A stretch of 64,000 bases of DNA from Frateuria aurantia DSM 6220 (GCF_000242255.2 NC_017033.1:1860001-1924000); one strand, 5' to 3'. Counted from the first letter of the stretch, positions 8,524 to 18,219 are shown. Notes: generated from the letters alone by a model not told the origin. Made by a program: numbers and translations.

Positions 8524-10257
8524 ATGCGGCGACCGGGGCGATGGCTCGGCATGCTGTTGCTGGCGACCGTTTCGTGCCTGCAGGCGCAGGGCGTAGAAAA
8601 TCTGCTGCCGGTCACCGAGGCCTATCGGCTCAGTGCGGATACTTCCACGCCGGGCGTGGTAAAGCTGCATTGGGTGATTGCGCCGGACTATTACCTCTAC
8701 CGCGGCCAGATGCGCTTCACCGGTACCGGGCCGGTGACCTTGGGCACGGTCACGACTGCCACCGGCCATCGCTATCGCGATGCCTATCTGGGTGAGGTCG
8801 AGACCTATCACGTCAGCACGGATGCACGCGTCGAGTATTCCGCCTCGGCCGAGGGCGGTGAATTGGTCGTACGTTACCAAGGCTGCCACGAGGTGGATCC
8901 CAAGATCTGCTATCCACCGCACAGTCAGCGATTCAAGTTGCCGCCCGCCAAGGCCGCCGCCATGATCGTTCCAGCCGCGGGAGCGGCCGAAGGCCGCTCT
9001 GCAAGCCACGATCCGGAGGGCGCCGCGGGTGATGGCAGCGCCGTGAAGGGCGATGGCTTCTGGCTGGTGATGCTGCTGGCCGTGGCTGGCGGCATGCTCC
9101 TGAACCTGATGCCTTGCGTGTTGCCGATCCTGTTTCTGAAGCTGGGCGGCCTGATCCGGCATGGTGGTGATCGGCGCCGTGCCATCCGCAGCTCGCTCGG
9201 TTACGGGCTCGGGGTCATGACCAGCTTCGTCGCGCTCGGCGTGCTCGTGATCGAGTTGCGTCATGCCGGTGCCGCGGTGGGCTGGGGCCTGCAGTTGCAG
9301 CAGCCCTGGCTGCTGGGGGCGCTGGCCTGCGTGATGTTCGCGATGGGCCTGGCCATGTCCGGCATCATCGAACTCGGCAGTGGTCTGGCCCGGTTGGGCG
9401 ATGGTCTGGCCCGTCGACCCGGGGTGGCGGGTGATTTCTTCAGTGGCGTACTGGCGGTAGTGGTGGCCAGCCCCTGTACCGCGCCGATGATGGGGACGGC
9501 GCTGGCCTATGCCTTGGTGGCTCCGCTGGCGCAGGCGCTGGCGGTGTTTGTGGCACTGGGTTTCGGGCTGGCGCTGCCGTATCTGTTGTTGAGCCTGTGG
9601 CCGGGGTTGTCCAGACGCCTGCCTCGCCCGGGTCGCTGGATGGATACGCTCAAGCAATTGCTGGCCTTCCCGATGTATCTCAGTGTGATCTGGCTGGTCT
9701 GGGTGCTGGCACGCCAGCGTGGCGCGGACGCGGTAGCGCTGGCGCTGCTGGCCATGACGGCGGTGGCTTTCGGTCTGTGGGTCTGGCGTCGGGGCCGTGA
9801 GTGGCCGCGATGGCGGCTGCTGTGGCTGCTCCCCTTGGGCGCGGCGGTGGTCATGCCGCTGGTCGCCGTGGGGCGATTGGCTCCGCCCGCTGTCGATCAG
9901 GCCCTGGCCAGCGACGAGGTCGCCTATGACGCCGCCCGGTTGCAGAAGCTGGTGGCCGCCGGCACCCCGGTGTTTGTCGACATGACCGCGGACTGGTGCA
10001 TCACCTGCAAGGCCAATGAGCACGTGGTTCTGGCTGCACCGGCTTTTCGCGAATTGATGCGGCAGAGTGGTGCGGTCTACATGAAGGGCGACTGGACGGA
10101 TGTCGATCCGGCGATCAGTCGTTTTCTGGAGCATTATCATTCACCCGGGGTGCCGCTGTATGTGGTCTTCGGTCCTCGTCGGAAGGATGGCGTGGTACTG
10201 CCGACGGTGCTGAACATGAGCGTGCTGGCGGCCGCCTTCAAACAGGCGCGGGGCTGA
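8524..10257 (+). CDS. dsbD: Thiol:disulfide interchange protein DsbD
   Basis: 577 residues from ATG 8524, which gives a good signal peptide (MRRPGRWLGMLLLATVSC); earlier in-frame starts at 8458 and 8497 do not. DsbD carries electrons from cytoplasmic thioredoxin to periplasmic DsbC and related proteins. All three redox centres are present: the N-terminal periplasmic pair C121 and C129 in QGCHEVDPKICYPP, the membrane pair C198 (NLMPCVLP) and C318 (ASPCTAPMMG), and the C-terminal thioredoxin-fold CxxC at C492/C495 (TADWCITCK). About eight membrane segments lie between. A sigma/anti-sigma/TonB receptor/thioredoxin set follows on the same strand, so it may serve the exported thioredoxin-like protein of that set. 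Confidence 0.93.
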   Translation: MRRPGRWLGMLLLATVSCLQAQGVENLLPVTEAYRLSADTSTPGVVKLHWVIAPDYYLYRGQMRFTGTGPVTLGTVTTATGHRYRDAYLGEVETYHVSTDARVEYSASAEGGELVVRYQGCHEVDPKICYPPHSQRFKLPPAKAAAMIVPAAGAAEGRSASHDPEGAAGDGSAVKGDGFWLVMLLAVAGGMLLNLMPCVLPILFLKLGGLIRHGGDRRRAIRSSLGYGLGVMTSFVALGVLVIELRHAGAAVGWGLQLQQPWLLGALACVMFAMGLAMSGIIELGSGLARLGDGLARRPGVAGDFFSGVLAVVVASPCTAPMMGTALAYALVAPLAQALAVFVALGFGLALPYLLLSLWPGLSRRLPRPGRWMDTLKQLLAFPMYLSVIWLVWVLARQRGADAVALALLAMTAVAFGLWVWRRGREWPRWRLLWLLPLGAAVVMPLVAVGRLAPPAVDQALASDEVAYDAARLQKLVAAGTPVFVDMTADWCITCKANEHVVLAAPAFRELMRQSGAVYMKGDWTDVDPAISRFLEHYHSPGVPLYVVFGPRRKDGVVLPTVLNMSVLAAAFKQARG

Positions 10258-10375
10258 TCACCGTGCAAGGTCGGGCAGGCGTCAGAGAGAGCTCACGGCA
10301 AGGCTCCGTGGATGTCGCGCTGCGGGCAAGGAGTATCGGTGCACGAGTGGGGACAAGTTGCATGGAGGCAAACGC

Positions 10376-10960
10376 ATGAGCAATCTGGTCTCGCTGTTCC
10401 ATCGTGACCGGGAGCCCTCGGAAGGCGCCGCTGAGCCGGGACCGCTGGCATCGGAGCGGGTTAGTCAGGTCGCCGAACTGTTCCGGGCCCACAACAGCGC
10501 CTTGATCGCGTTTCTGCGCACCCGGCTGAGTTCGGCCTCCGAAGCCCAGGAGGTCGCTCAGGAAGCCTATACGCGGCTTTTGCGTATGGACGATCCGGGC
10601 AGGATCCAGCAGCCCAAGGCGCTCTTGTTCCGGACCGCCGCCAATCTGGCCTCGGATCGTATCCGCAAGCGCTCGGTTCGATTGGAGGCTCCTCTGGACG
10701 ATTTGTTCATGGATTGGCTGGAGTCGCCGGGACCGGAGCGACGGGCCTTGCTGGCGGATGAGATGCGGGTCATCCGTGAAGCGCTGCGGGAATTGCCTGC
10801 AAAGACCAGCCGGGCCTTTGTGATGCACCTGATCCAGGACATGAGTTTCAGCACGATCAGCCAATCCATGGGTGTGACCGAACGCATGGTGCGTTATCAC
10901 GTGGCACGCGCCCTGGCCCACTGTCGCCAGCGACTGGAAGAAACCGGCGGTAAATCATGA
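10376..10960 (+). CDS. ECF RNA polymerase sigma factor, FecI-like
   Basis: 194 residues from ATG 10376; GGAGG lies seven bases upstream, which favours it over a TTG at 10358. Sigma region 2 is at about 35-105 (ELFRAHNSALIAFLRTRL, EVAQEAYTRLLR) and region 4 at about 135-185 (REALRELPAKTSRAFVMHL, then a helix-turn-helix SFSTISQSMGVTERMVRYHV). Overlaps the FecR-type gene as ATGA and is followed by a TonB-dependent transducer, the classical FecI/FecR/FecA surface signalling arrangement. Expected to be kept inactive by the FecR protein until the receptor binds its ligand. Confidence 0.92.
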   Translation: MSNLVSLFHRDREPSEGAAEPGPLASERVSQVAELFRAHNSALIAFLRTRLSSASEAQEVAQEAYTRLLRMDDPGRIQQPKALLFRTAANLASDRIRKRSVRLEAPLDDLFMDWLESPGPERRALLADEMRVIREALRELPAKTSRAFVMHLIQDMSFSTISQSMGVTERMVRYHVARALAHCRQRLEETGGKS

Positions 10961-11952
10961 ACAAACATCCTCTGCACAAGGACGATCCCGCGGCCATGCA
11001 GGCTGCGCAATGGTGGGTGCGGCTGCGCCAGCATGGCGATGACGAGGCGCTCACCAGCTGGCAGGACTGGGAAGCCCTCGATCCCCGTCACGGTGATGCC
11101 TTTGAACGGCTGGCCGAACTAGGCAGCCAGCTGAACGAACTGGATGAGGTCGACAAGGCCAGCCTGGTGGCCGAGTTTGCCGGCGCCCGAGCTGCTCCGG
11201 CCAGGCGGCGCTGGCCCCTGGTTGCCACGGCGGCCGGTCTGCTGGCGGCTTTTATCAGCATCGCACCTTTTTTCTATCAACAACTCAATGCCGGCGAGAC
11301 GGAGCACTTCGCCAGCGTGGTAGGGCACAATCGAAATCTGCAGCTGGCAGACCATTCCCGAGTCCAGTTGGGGGGAGCGACCTCGATCACGGCCCACGTC
11401 GATGCCCGTGAGCGTCTGGTGGAACTGCAGCGCGGTCAGGCCTTTTTCCAGGTGCAGCATGATAGTCAGCGGCCCTTCGTGGTGCATGCTGGTGGCCTGT
11501 CGGTACAGGCGACGGGCACGGCTTTTGATGTACGCAGGGTGGGGCAGCGGGTCGATGTCGTCGTCGCCGAGGGGAAGGTCCTGGTCGCCGGCAGCGGTGA
11601 CGGTCAACGTCCCGGCAAGGGCGCTGCCGTCGAGGTGGTGGCCGGACAGGAAGCTCGCTACGATCCTGCGGCGAGTGGTCTGGCTATCGGGTCGGTGGAC
11701 CCCGCCCGGGCCATGGCCTGGCGCCTGGGCCGGCTCGAGTATGAGGACGAACCCCTGGCCGGCGTGATCGCCGACCTCAACCGTTACAGTACGCAGCCGC
11801 TCAGTATCACCGATCCAGCACTGGCAGGCCTGACCTACAGCGGGACCATCGAACTGGATCATTTTGATGGTTGGCTGCACGGTTTGCCCTATATCTTCCC
11901 GCTGAAAGTGGTGCGATCAGCCCAGGGCATCGTTCTCAGCAAGACGCGATGA
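10957..11952 (+). CDS. FecR-type anti-sigma factor
   Basis: 331 residues. The cytoplasmic N-terminal DUF4880 part (AAQWWVRLRQHGDDEALTSW, DPRHGDAFERL) binds the sigma factor; one membrane segment follows at about 86-107; the periplasmic FecR domain (NRNLQLADHSRVQLGGATSI, ATGTAFDVRR, DVVVAEGKVLV) comes next; and the C-terminal part (RLGRLEYEDEPLAGVIADLN, RYSTQPLSI) matches DUF4974, the surface that meets the receptor signalling domain. Start codon overlaps the sigma factor stop. It passes the receptor signal across the inner membrane. Confidence 0.92.
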   Translation: MNKHPLHKDDPAAMQAAQWWVRLRQHGDDEALTSWQDWEALDPRHGDAFERLAELGSQLNELDEVDKASLVAEFAGARAAPARRRWPLVATAAGLLAAFISIAPFFYQQLNAGETEHFASVVGHNRNLQLADHSRVQLGGATSITAHVDARERLVELQRGQAFFQVQHDSQRPFVVHAGGLSVQATGTAFDVRRVGQRVDVVVAEGKVLVAGSGDGQRPGKGAAVEVVAGQEARYDPAASGLAIGSVDPARAMAWRLGRLEYEDEPLAGVIADLNRYSTQPLSITDPALAGLTYSGTIELDHFDGWLHGLPYIFPLKVVRSAQGIVLSKTR

Positions 11953-12107
11953 GCTTCCGTAGTCGAGGGGGAGATCCGTACGGCTGTCGTCGATACGGAC
12001 TCGCTTCGAATGGCGAATAGATGTGGATGGTCGCTCCCGTTTCCCAAACACGCCTGTCACACGTCTGTAAGGAAAGGGGATGTCAACCGCAAAGGGAAGA
12101 GGCATAC

Positions 12108-15100
12108 ATGGGGCAGCTGAAGGGGTGGGTGTTCAATATCGGCATGCTGGCGGCTGGGCTTGTGGATCCGCTGCTGGCCGCCGAATCCGCTGACAGATCC
12201 ATGTCGGTGCAGGCACTGGATATACATCCGGGACTTTTGTCCGAGGCCTTGCTGGCCTTTGGCAAACAGACCGGCATCCAGATCATGATGTCGGCGGATA
12301 CGGTGGGCCATCGCCACAGTCCCGGTCTGCACGGGCGCTTTCCTCCGGCGGCAGCCTTGACGCAACTGCTGGCCGGTACTGGTCTGGCGGCGCAGTTCAC
12401 TGATCGAAGCACGGTGGTGATCCATGCCGTTTCCGCGCCGTCTCCCCGCCTCGGAATCGTCAAGCCTGTGGCTGTCAAGGCGGCCAAGATGACGGCGGCA
12501 CCCATTGCACTCAAGCAGGTCGAGGTGCTGGGCTCGCTGATTCCGCGCTCCCAGGTCGAAACAGCCAGTGCCGTGGTGGTGATCAATGCCCAGGAGATCA
12601 AGCAGCGCGGCTTCGCCACCGTGGCCGACGCCTTGCAGCAGTCGTCTTTCGCTACCGGCGCGACCGCGGGGAATACGGCCAGCGGCGATCTCTGGGGGGC
12701 CAAGACCATCGGCATGTTCGGGCTGGATCCCAGTTTCACCAAATACCTGGTGGATGGGCGCCCGATGGCCGGTTTTTCGCAGCCCTCGATCGGCAGCAAC
12801 TCCACCAGTCTGGTCAACAATCTGACCACGATTCCGATCGACATGGTGGAACGCATCGAGATACTGCCCGGCAGTCAGTCCTCGCTGTACGGCTCGGATG
12901 CGGTGGCTGGGGTCATCAATATCGTCACCAAACAGCATATGCGGGCGGCGACGCTTGATGTCCGCTACGGCGGCTATTCCGACGGTGGCGGCAATGACCG
13001 CAAGATCAGCTTCAGCGACATGATCCATTCCGGACGGTTCCAGCTGAACTTCGGTGCCCAGCTGACCAGTGTGGAGCCGGTATTTGCCTATCAGCGATCG
13101 GTGACGAGGCAGAACTTCGCCAACGGCATTTATCCGCAGATGGCCACGCCGGTAGTGAACGTGTTTTCCCTGTTCACCGGGCAGAGAACCCTGCTTTCGT
13201 CCGGGGGCTGCGGAGCTCTCTCCGGGCTGTGGAGAGGGAGCGTTCATGCCGTCGGCGGCGATAACCCGTATTGCGGCTCGGTCAGCTCCAATGCCTGGAG
13301 CAATCTCAGCAACAAGGACAAGAGCGGAAGCATCAGCGCCCATGCCAGTTTTGCCTTCAATCCGCGCTTTCAGCTGTACAGCGATCTGCTGGCCACTTAT
13401 GAAGAGCAGACCCAGACCACCTTGCCCAGCTGGAGCGGCACCATCTATGACGCGGCCAGCAGCAATCTGTATCTGGTGACGAGAAACTTCGCACCCGAAG
13501 AGCTGGGCGGCGAAGCCTTCCAGAAACAATACGAAACCAACGCTTCCTGGGCACTGGGTGGCAAGGGCCAGTTCGGTGACGGCTGGAATTACGATTTGAG
13601 TCTGAACCTGGGCCTGGATCGAATGACGATACGCCAGGGCGGTTTGCTGGCCGACTCGGTGGCGGGCTCCTACGGCAGTCGGGTCACTGGCGAAGGCAAT
13701 CCCGGTGGCTTGCCTGATTATGATCTGCTGTATACCCCGCTGACACCGGCGGAGTACAGCCGGTATGCGGGGTATGCCGCCATCCAGGCCGGTACCGATG
13801 ATGACGTGGCACGTGCCATGTTGACCCAGACTTCATTGTTCAGCCTTCCGGCCGGTGACGTGGGCCTGGCGGCAGTCGTCGAGGGCGGTTATCAGGCCTG
13901 GCAATATGCACCCGCTGCAGCTTTCGTCGACGGCACGTTGAGCCAGTTGTACATCCAGCCCAGCCAGGGGCACCGCACCCGCTGGGCAACGGCCGCCGAA
14001 CTCAGCGTTCCGCTGCTCAAGACCCTGACCCTGGACATGTCCGGTCGCTATGATCGCTACGACTCCGCGGGGCGCATCTTCGGGGCATTCACCTATAGCG
14101 CGGGCCTGGAGTTCAGGCCTGTGGACAGTCTGCTGCTGCGGGCCAAATACAGCACGGCATTCAAGGCGCCGACCCTGGTCGATCAGTTTCAGGGGAGCTC
14201 CAGCAATCAGCAATACCTGGTCGACTACGCCAACTGCATGACCGTGTCGCATAGCATCAACAATTGCGCGGTCAACTACCAGAACGTGTATGCCACCGTG
14301 AATACGGTATCCAATCCGGCCTTGCAGCCGATCACCACCCGAGCCTTTTCCTATGGTCTGGTGTGGTCGCCCAGCGCCAATTTCTCCTTCAATATCGACT
14401 ATCAGCAGCTGGTCATCCACAACGAAGTTCTGACCGAAAGCCCGGGCTATGTTCTGAAGGTGGAGCAAGAGTGCCGCGACGGCATCCTGGATATCACTTC
14501 ACCTTCCTGCGTCGCGGCTCTCAACCAGGTCGTGCGTGCGCCGGCGACGCCGGGTTCGGGGTTGCTGGGCGATATTCTCAGCGTCAGCCCGACCAAGATC
14601 AATCTGGCGAGGGAGTTCAACAATTCGCTGACGGCCGGTCTCAATTACCAGCTCAGCCTGCATCGCTGGGGCGGGCTGGCCCTGGCCGGTGCCTATACCT
14701 TGATGCTGAAGCACCAACGCCAGACCTTTCCCGGGGATCCCACTCTGGATCTGCTCAACAATCCGGTGCAAGGCCAGGCGGTGGAATTTCGAAGCAAGGC
14801 CAATGCATCGCTCACCTGGACCAAGGGCGGCTGGTCGGCCACCTTCTACAGTGTCTATTACGGCCACACGCCGAATTATTTGGCGCAGACCAATGGCTAT
14901 GGCACCCCCGACGCGGGCAGGCTGGCACCTTGGGTGATTTCGAATCTCAATCTGAGTTATCAGGCGACCCGGAAGTTGAACCTTTCCTTCCAGGTGAACA
15001 ACTTGAAGAACTCGATGCCTCCGTTTGATGCCACCCAGAACCCGGCGATGAACGCGCCCTACAACATAGGCAGCTACAACGTGTTCGGCCGGCAGTTCTT

Positions 15101-15143
15101 TTTGGAGGCGCGGTATCAGTTCGGCGTGGCGTCCACGCGCTGA
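12108..15143 (+). CDS. TonB-dependent outer-membrane receptor/transducer with STN signalling domain
   Basis: 1011 residues from ATG 12108 with a signal peptide ending near LLAAES. An N-terminal secretin/TonB (STN) domain at about 30-100 (LDIHPGLLSEALLAFGKQTG, LHGRFPPAAALTQLLAGTGL) marks it as a transducer that can signal to the FecR protein just upstream. The plug follows at about 135-270 (SAVVVINAQEIKQRGF, IDMVERIEILPGSQSSLYGS, DAVAGVINIVTK), then a long beta-barrel (RAKYSTAFKAPTLVDQFQ, LSFQVNNLKN). The last strand ends FFLEARYQFG with a short extra tail GVASTR. The ligand is unknown; iron siderophore genes are absent, and the neighbours are redox proteins. Confidence 0.9.
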   Translation: MGQLKGWVFNIGMLAAGLVDPLLAAESADRSMSVQALDIHPGLLSEALLAFGKQTGIQIMMSADTVGHRHSPGLHGRFPPAAALTQLLAGTGLAAQFTDRSTVVIHAVSAPSPRLGIVKPVAVKAAKMTAAPIALKQVEVLGSLIPRSQVETASAVVVINAQEIKQRGFATVADALQQSSFATGATAGNTASGDLWGAKTIGMFGLDPSFTKYLVDGRPMAGFSQPSIGSNSTSLVNNLTTIPIDMVERIEILPGSQSSLYGSDAVAGVINIVTKQHMRAATLDVRYGGYSDGGGNDRKISFSDMIHSGRFQLNFGAQLTSVEPVFAYQRSVTRQNFANGIYPQMATPVVNVFSLFTGQRTLLSSGGCGALSGLWRGSVHAVGGDNPYCGSVSSNAWSNLSNKDKSGSISAHASFAFNPRFQLYSDLLATYEEQTQTTLPSWSGTIYDAASSNLYLVTRNFAPEELGGEAFQKQYETNASWALGGKGQFGDGWNYDLSLNLGLDRMTIRQGGLLADSVAGSYGSRVTGEGNPGGLPDYDLLYTPLTPAEYSRYAGYAAIQAGTDDDVARAMLTQTSLFSLPAGDVGLAAVVEGGYQAWQYAPAAAFVDGTLSQLYIQPSQGHRTRWATAAELSVPLLKTLTLDMSGRYDRYDSAGRIFGAFTYSAGLEFRPVDSLLLRAKYSTAFKAPTLVDQFQGSSSNQQYLVDYANCMTVSHSINNCAVNYQNVYATVNTVSNPALQPITTRAFSYGLVWSPSANFSFNIDYQQLVIHNEVLTESPGYVLKVEQECRDGILDITSPSCVAALNQVVRAPATPGSGLLGDILSVSPTKINLAREFNNSLTAGLNYQLSLHRWGGLALAGAYTLMLKHQRQTFPGDPTLDLLNNPVQGQAVEFRSKANASLTWTKGGWSATFYSVYYGHTPNYLAQTNGYGTPDAGRLAPWVISNLNLSYQATRKLNLSFQVNNLKNSMPPFDATQNPAMNAPYNIGSYNVFGRQFFLEARYQFGVASTR

Positions 15144-15182
15144 TGTATCCGGATATGGACAGGACTTGAGGATGGAAGACTT

Positions 15183-16583
15183 ATGAAACCGATGTTGGGC
15201 TTGGCTTTGTGGTTGGCGGCCGGATGGATGGGGCCGGATGCGGAAGTGATGGCGCAATCCGCGCCGACGAACAGTGTTGCGGACAGTCAATTGACGACCA
15301 TCGACCAGGCTCTGCTGCTGGCCCGGCAGAAACACCAGCCGGTCTTCGTGGATTTCAGCGCCAGCTGGTGCCATTCCTGCTTTGCCATGCGTGACCATGT
15401 GTTGACCGGACCGCAGTGGGAGGCCGAAAAAAAGAAATTCGTGTTGATCGAAAGTGATGCCGATTCGGACAATGGTTCGGCCTGGATGGAAAAACTGAAA
15501 GTCCCGTCCTTGCCGACCTATCTGATCCTGAATCCGGACGGCAGCGAGCGCGCGCGCATCATCGGCGAGGTGCCGCAGGCGAAATTCATGCAGACCCTGG
15601 ACGTGATTCTCGCCGGGCAGGGCAGTCTAGAGCAGCGCCAGGCACGTGCCGCCAAAGGTTCAATGGTCGATCTCGCGGCAGTGATCGAAGATTATCTGGG
15701 GCGTTTCAAGGTCTCCGAGGGTCTTGCCTGGTTTCGGCAGCTTCCGGCACCGGTTCGCCAGACCGCAGCCACCAACCCGTTGACGGCTCCCGGGCTCAGT
15801 CTGCTGCAGATGCGCGAGCTGGCCTCCGAGGTCGATCTGGCCACGGCGCAGCAAAAACCTTTGGCCGGGCTGATCAGTCGCTGCCGTCGGCAGGCCGACA
15901 AGGCATTGGCCTACGCCCATGACCGACATCGTTTCGCGGTGGTCAGCAGCCTGGCTTCGTGCGTGCAGTCCTTGCCGCTGGCCGAACGCCGCGCGGTTCT
16001 GGCCAGGCCACTGGCTTCCTTGCAGCCGCTGCTGCAGCAGGTCTTCGGTCGGGACGCGGCCAAGGTCGACTTGCTGGAATACACCACCGAGATGGAGTGG
16101 ATCTATGGCGTGGTGCAACAACCGGATCGCAAGAAAGCGGTGCAGGACCAGGCTATTGCCACCGCTCGCCGTTTGCTGGATGACGGACGTGGCGGACTGG
16201 ATGTCAGGCACAATCGCAGCGTGGCCGAGAACCTGCAGATCATTCTCGATCATGCCGGTGAAAACGCGGCCCGTCTGAAAGTCTTGAAATTGCTGGCCGA
16301 GGCTTATCCGGACGAGTACTACTATCTGCAGGAATACGGTTCGGCCCTGGTCGCTGCGGGGGATGCATCCCAGGGGCTGCCACTACTGGATCGCGCCGTC
16401 CGGCTGGCACCTGCAGAGAAGCAGGAGAGCTTGGCCTGGCCACGCACCAAGGCCTTGATGCAGCTGCACCGGCAGAAAGAGGCGGAGGCCGTGGTGGCTG
16501 CCGTGCTCAAAGCCCACCCGCACCCGGCTCCGGGCCCGGAGGCCTATCAGCTGCAGGATCTGCAGAGTCTGTTGAAGCATTAG
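15183..16583 (+). CDS. Exported thioredoxin-fold protein with long C-terminal helical domain
   Basis: 466 residues with a signal peptide (MKPMLGLALWLAAGWMGP, cleavage near VMAQS). A thioredoxin-like domain spans about 37-150 with the active site SWCHSC (C63, C66) and the cis-proline loop VPSLPTYLIL; this resembles the DsbD C-terminal domain and thioredoxin_7 families. The remaining 300 residues look helical, with TPR-like stretches near the C terminus (EYYYLQEYGSALVAAGDASQ, LLDRAVRLAPAEKQESLAWP). Lies 39 bp after the receptor gene and so belongs with it. Oxidoreductase activity in the periplasm is inferred from the CxxC; its partner is unknown. Confidence 0.8.
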   Translation: MKPMLGLALWLAAGWMGPDAEVMAQSAPTNSVADSQLTTIDQALLLARQKHQPVFVDFSASWCHSCFAMRDHVLTGPQWEAEKKKFVLIESDADSDNGSAWMEKLKVPSLPTYLILNPDGSERARIIGEVPQAKFMQTLDVILAGQGSLEQRQARAAKGSMVDLAAVIEDYLGRFKVSEGLAWFRQLPAPVRQTAATNPLTAPGLSLLQMRELASEVDLATAQQKPLAGLISRCRRQADKALAYAHDRHRFAVVSSLASCVQSLPLAERRAVLARPLASLQPLLQQVFGRDAAKVDLLEYTTEMEWIYGVVQQPDRKKAVQDQAIATARRLLDDGRGGLDVRHNRSVAENLQIILDHAGENAARLKVLKLLAEAYPDEYYYLQEYGSALVAAGDASQGLPLLDRAVRLAPAEKQESLAWPRTKALMQLHRQKEAEAVVAAVLKAHPHPAPGPEAYQLQDLQSLLKH

Positions 16584-17409
16584 TGATCTCGGCAAGACCT
16601 TGCGCCTCCCAGCCATGGATCGGGTTGACGGGGCGAGATGGAGTGCAATGCCAGGGAGGGTTTCATCCGCGGTGCGGTCCGGAGGTGACCAGACCCGGTT
16701 GCCGGTCGGTGGATGTGGATCGGTTGGTATCGCAAAGACTTGGGTGCCAGGGAGGCAGGCGACCATCGTTGCACAGGAGTCGGACGCCAGGGACGGCCTC
16801 GGGACATGGCACTTCCCGGCCAGGCATGGCCATGAACAGGTGGTGGGCCGCAGCGGCCAGGGAGCAAGGTGGCCGTTGTACGCAGGAGTTGACCTGTCAG
16901 GGAGGATTTCATCCGCGGTGTGGTCCGGGGTGGACCTGATCGCGGCTGTCGATCGGCGAATAGGGATGGACAGGTATTTGCAGGGGCCAGCCTGCCAGGG
17001 ATGCAGGTCGGGCCGCCCTTGCCCAGGAGTTCGATGCCAGGGATGGCTTTATCGGTCGGTATCAGGCCCGGCGTTGGACCGGGTTGGCTGATACGGTATG
17101 CAGAGCTGGCCAGATCCCCCCCCCTCGCAAGATCGGAAGCCGCCCAGCGTCAGTGACCATGGTTCACCAGACTGCGGGCAGGCCCCGACAGGTCCTAGTC
17201 TGCAGCCTTGCGGGTGAGGTGGGTTTCCAGATATGCATTTGTCGCATGTTCCGGAAAATTTGGTTATTTCCGGTGCCGGGACGTGCAGGTTAGCCTTGGC
17301 GCATTGCAGACAGTCTGCGTGCGCCGGCTCCGCTACTGCGTGGTGCTTGTGTGAAGGCTGATCAGGACGCCTTCGTTCTGATCCGGTCGGCAGACTCAAC
17401 GACAAGGCC
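16584..17409. repeat. Gene-free region with an array of degenerate CCAGGGA repeats
   Basis: I find no believable gene in these 826 bases. About seven copies of a CCAGGGA(G/T/C)G core occur near 16651, 16747, 16787, 16857, 16897, 16994 and 17037. Three are preceded by CAGGAGT(T/C) (near 16774, 16883 and 17023). The two longest copies, at 16652-16690 and 16898-16936, share CAGGGAGG then TTTCATCCGCGGTG then GGTCCGG with only a few changes, 246 bp apart. The last copy extends as CAGGGATGGCTTTATCGGTCGG. The repeats end before the TauE gene promoter region at about 17100. Confidence 0.6.
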
Positions 17410-18213
17410 ATGATGATCCATCTTGCTTCCAGCGGATTTTCCCCCGCCTTCATAGTTTCGGGTTTGCTGGTGGGTGCCTTGGTGGGGCTTACCGGAGTGG
17501 GGGGCGGGTCCTTGATGACCCCCTTGCTGGTGCTGCTTTTCGGCTTTCATCCGGCGACGGCCGTGGGCACGGATCTGCTGTTCGCGTCCACTACCAAGAG
17601 CTTCGGCACCCTGTTCCATCACGCGGGCAAGAGTGTGGACTGGCAGGTGGTGGGCCGACTGGCGTTGGGCTCGATCCCCGCGACCGGACTGGCCATGGCG
17701 GTGATTGCCCATCACGGAACCACCAGTCGAGCGATGAGCCTGGTCATGAGCCTGGTACTCGGCGTGGCTTTGCTGCTCAGTGCCGTGTCGCTGCTGGTCA
17801 AGGACCGCATCATCCGGTGGGTTATGGACCGGCACCCGGGAATGCGCCGGCAGTCGCCGCCAGCGCTGACCGTACTGGTCGGTTTTGTGCTGGGCCTGCT
17901 GGTTACCCTGTCTTCGGTAGGCGCGGGAGCGCTCGGCACGGTGGCCCTGTTGCTGCTGTATCCGAAGATGGCGGCGGTTCGCGTGGTGGGGTCGGACATC
18001 GCCCATGCCGTGCCCCTGACCTTGATCGCCGGTCTCGGGCACTGGTATCTGGGTTCCATCGACTTCCCGTTGCTGGGCACCCTGCTGCTGGGCTCCATAC
18101 CCGGCATCCTGCTGGGCAGCTGGGCCGCGCGTCATATGTCCGAGCGGTTCCTGCGCCCGTCGCTGGGCGTGGTGCTGGCGCTGGTGGGATGGCGGATGTT
18201 GACGGTGGTCTGA
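17410..18213 (+). CDS. TauE/SafE family sulfite/organic-anion permease
   Basis: 267 residues, about seven to eight membrane segments. The family signature repeats are visible: LLVGALVGLTGVGGGSLMTP near the N terminus with TDLLFAS after it, and LVTLSSVGAGALGTVALLLL in the second half with GSDIAHAVPLT. Family members export sulfite, sulfoacetate or other small anions from the inner membrane. No sulfur metabolism gene is adjacent, so the substrate is open. Transcribed towards the PhnA/YjdM gene, with which it shares a hairpin at its 3-prime end. Confidence 0.88.
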   Translation: MMIHLASSGFSPAFIVSGLLVGALVGLTGVGGGSLMTPLLVLLFGFHPATAVGTDLLFASTTKSFGTLFHHAGKSVDWQVVGRLALGSIPATGLAMAVIAHHGTTSRAMSLVMSLVLGVALLLSAVSLLVKDRIIRWVMDRHPGMRRQSPPALTVLVGFVLGLLVTLSSVGAGALGTVALLLLYPKMAAVRVVGSDIAHAVPLTLIAGLGHWYLGSIDFPLLGTLLLGSIPGILLGSWAARHMSERFLRPSLGVVLALVGWRMLTVV

Positions 18214-18219
18214 AAAGGG

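Noticed and set aside
8461-10140. Long minus-strand frame opposite dsbD
   Set aside because: Composition is Gln/His/Arg-rich and of no known family; dsbD on the plus strand has all redox motifs.
16640-17060. CRISPR array
   Set aside because: The repeated units are short, degenerate and unevenly spaced, and no cas genes are present.
16600-17091. Plus-strand frame of 163 codons across the CCAGGGA repeat array
   Set aside because: No ribosome site, no family likeness, and the repeats occur in more than one reading frame (the core is not in phase between copies), so it is not a repeat protein gene.
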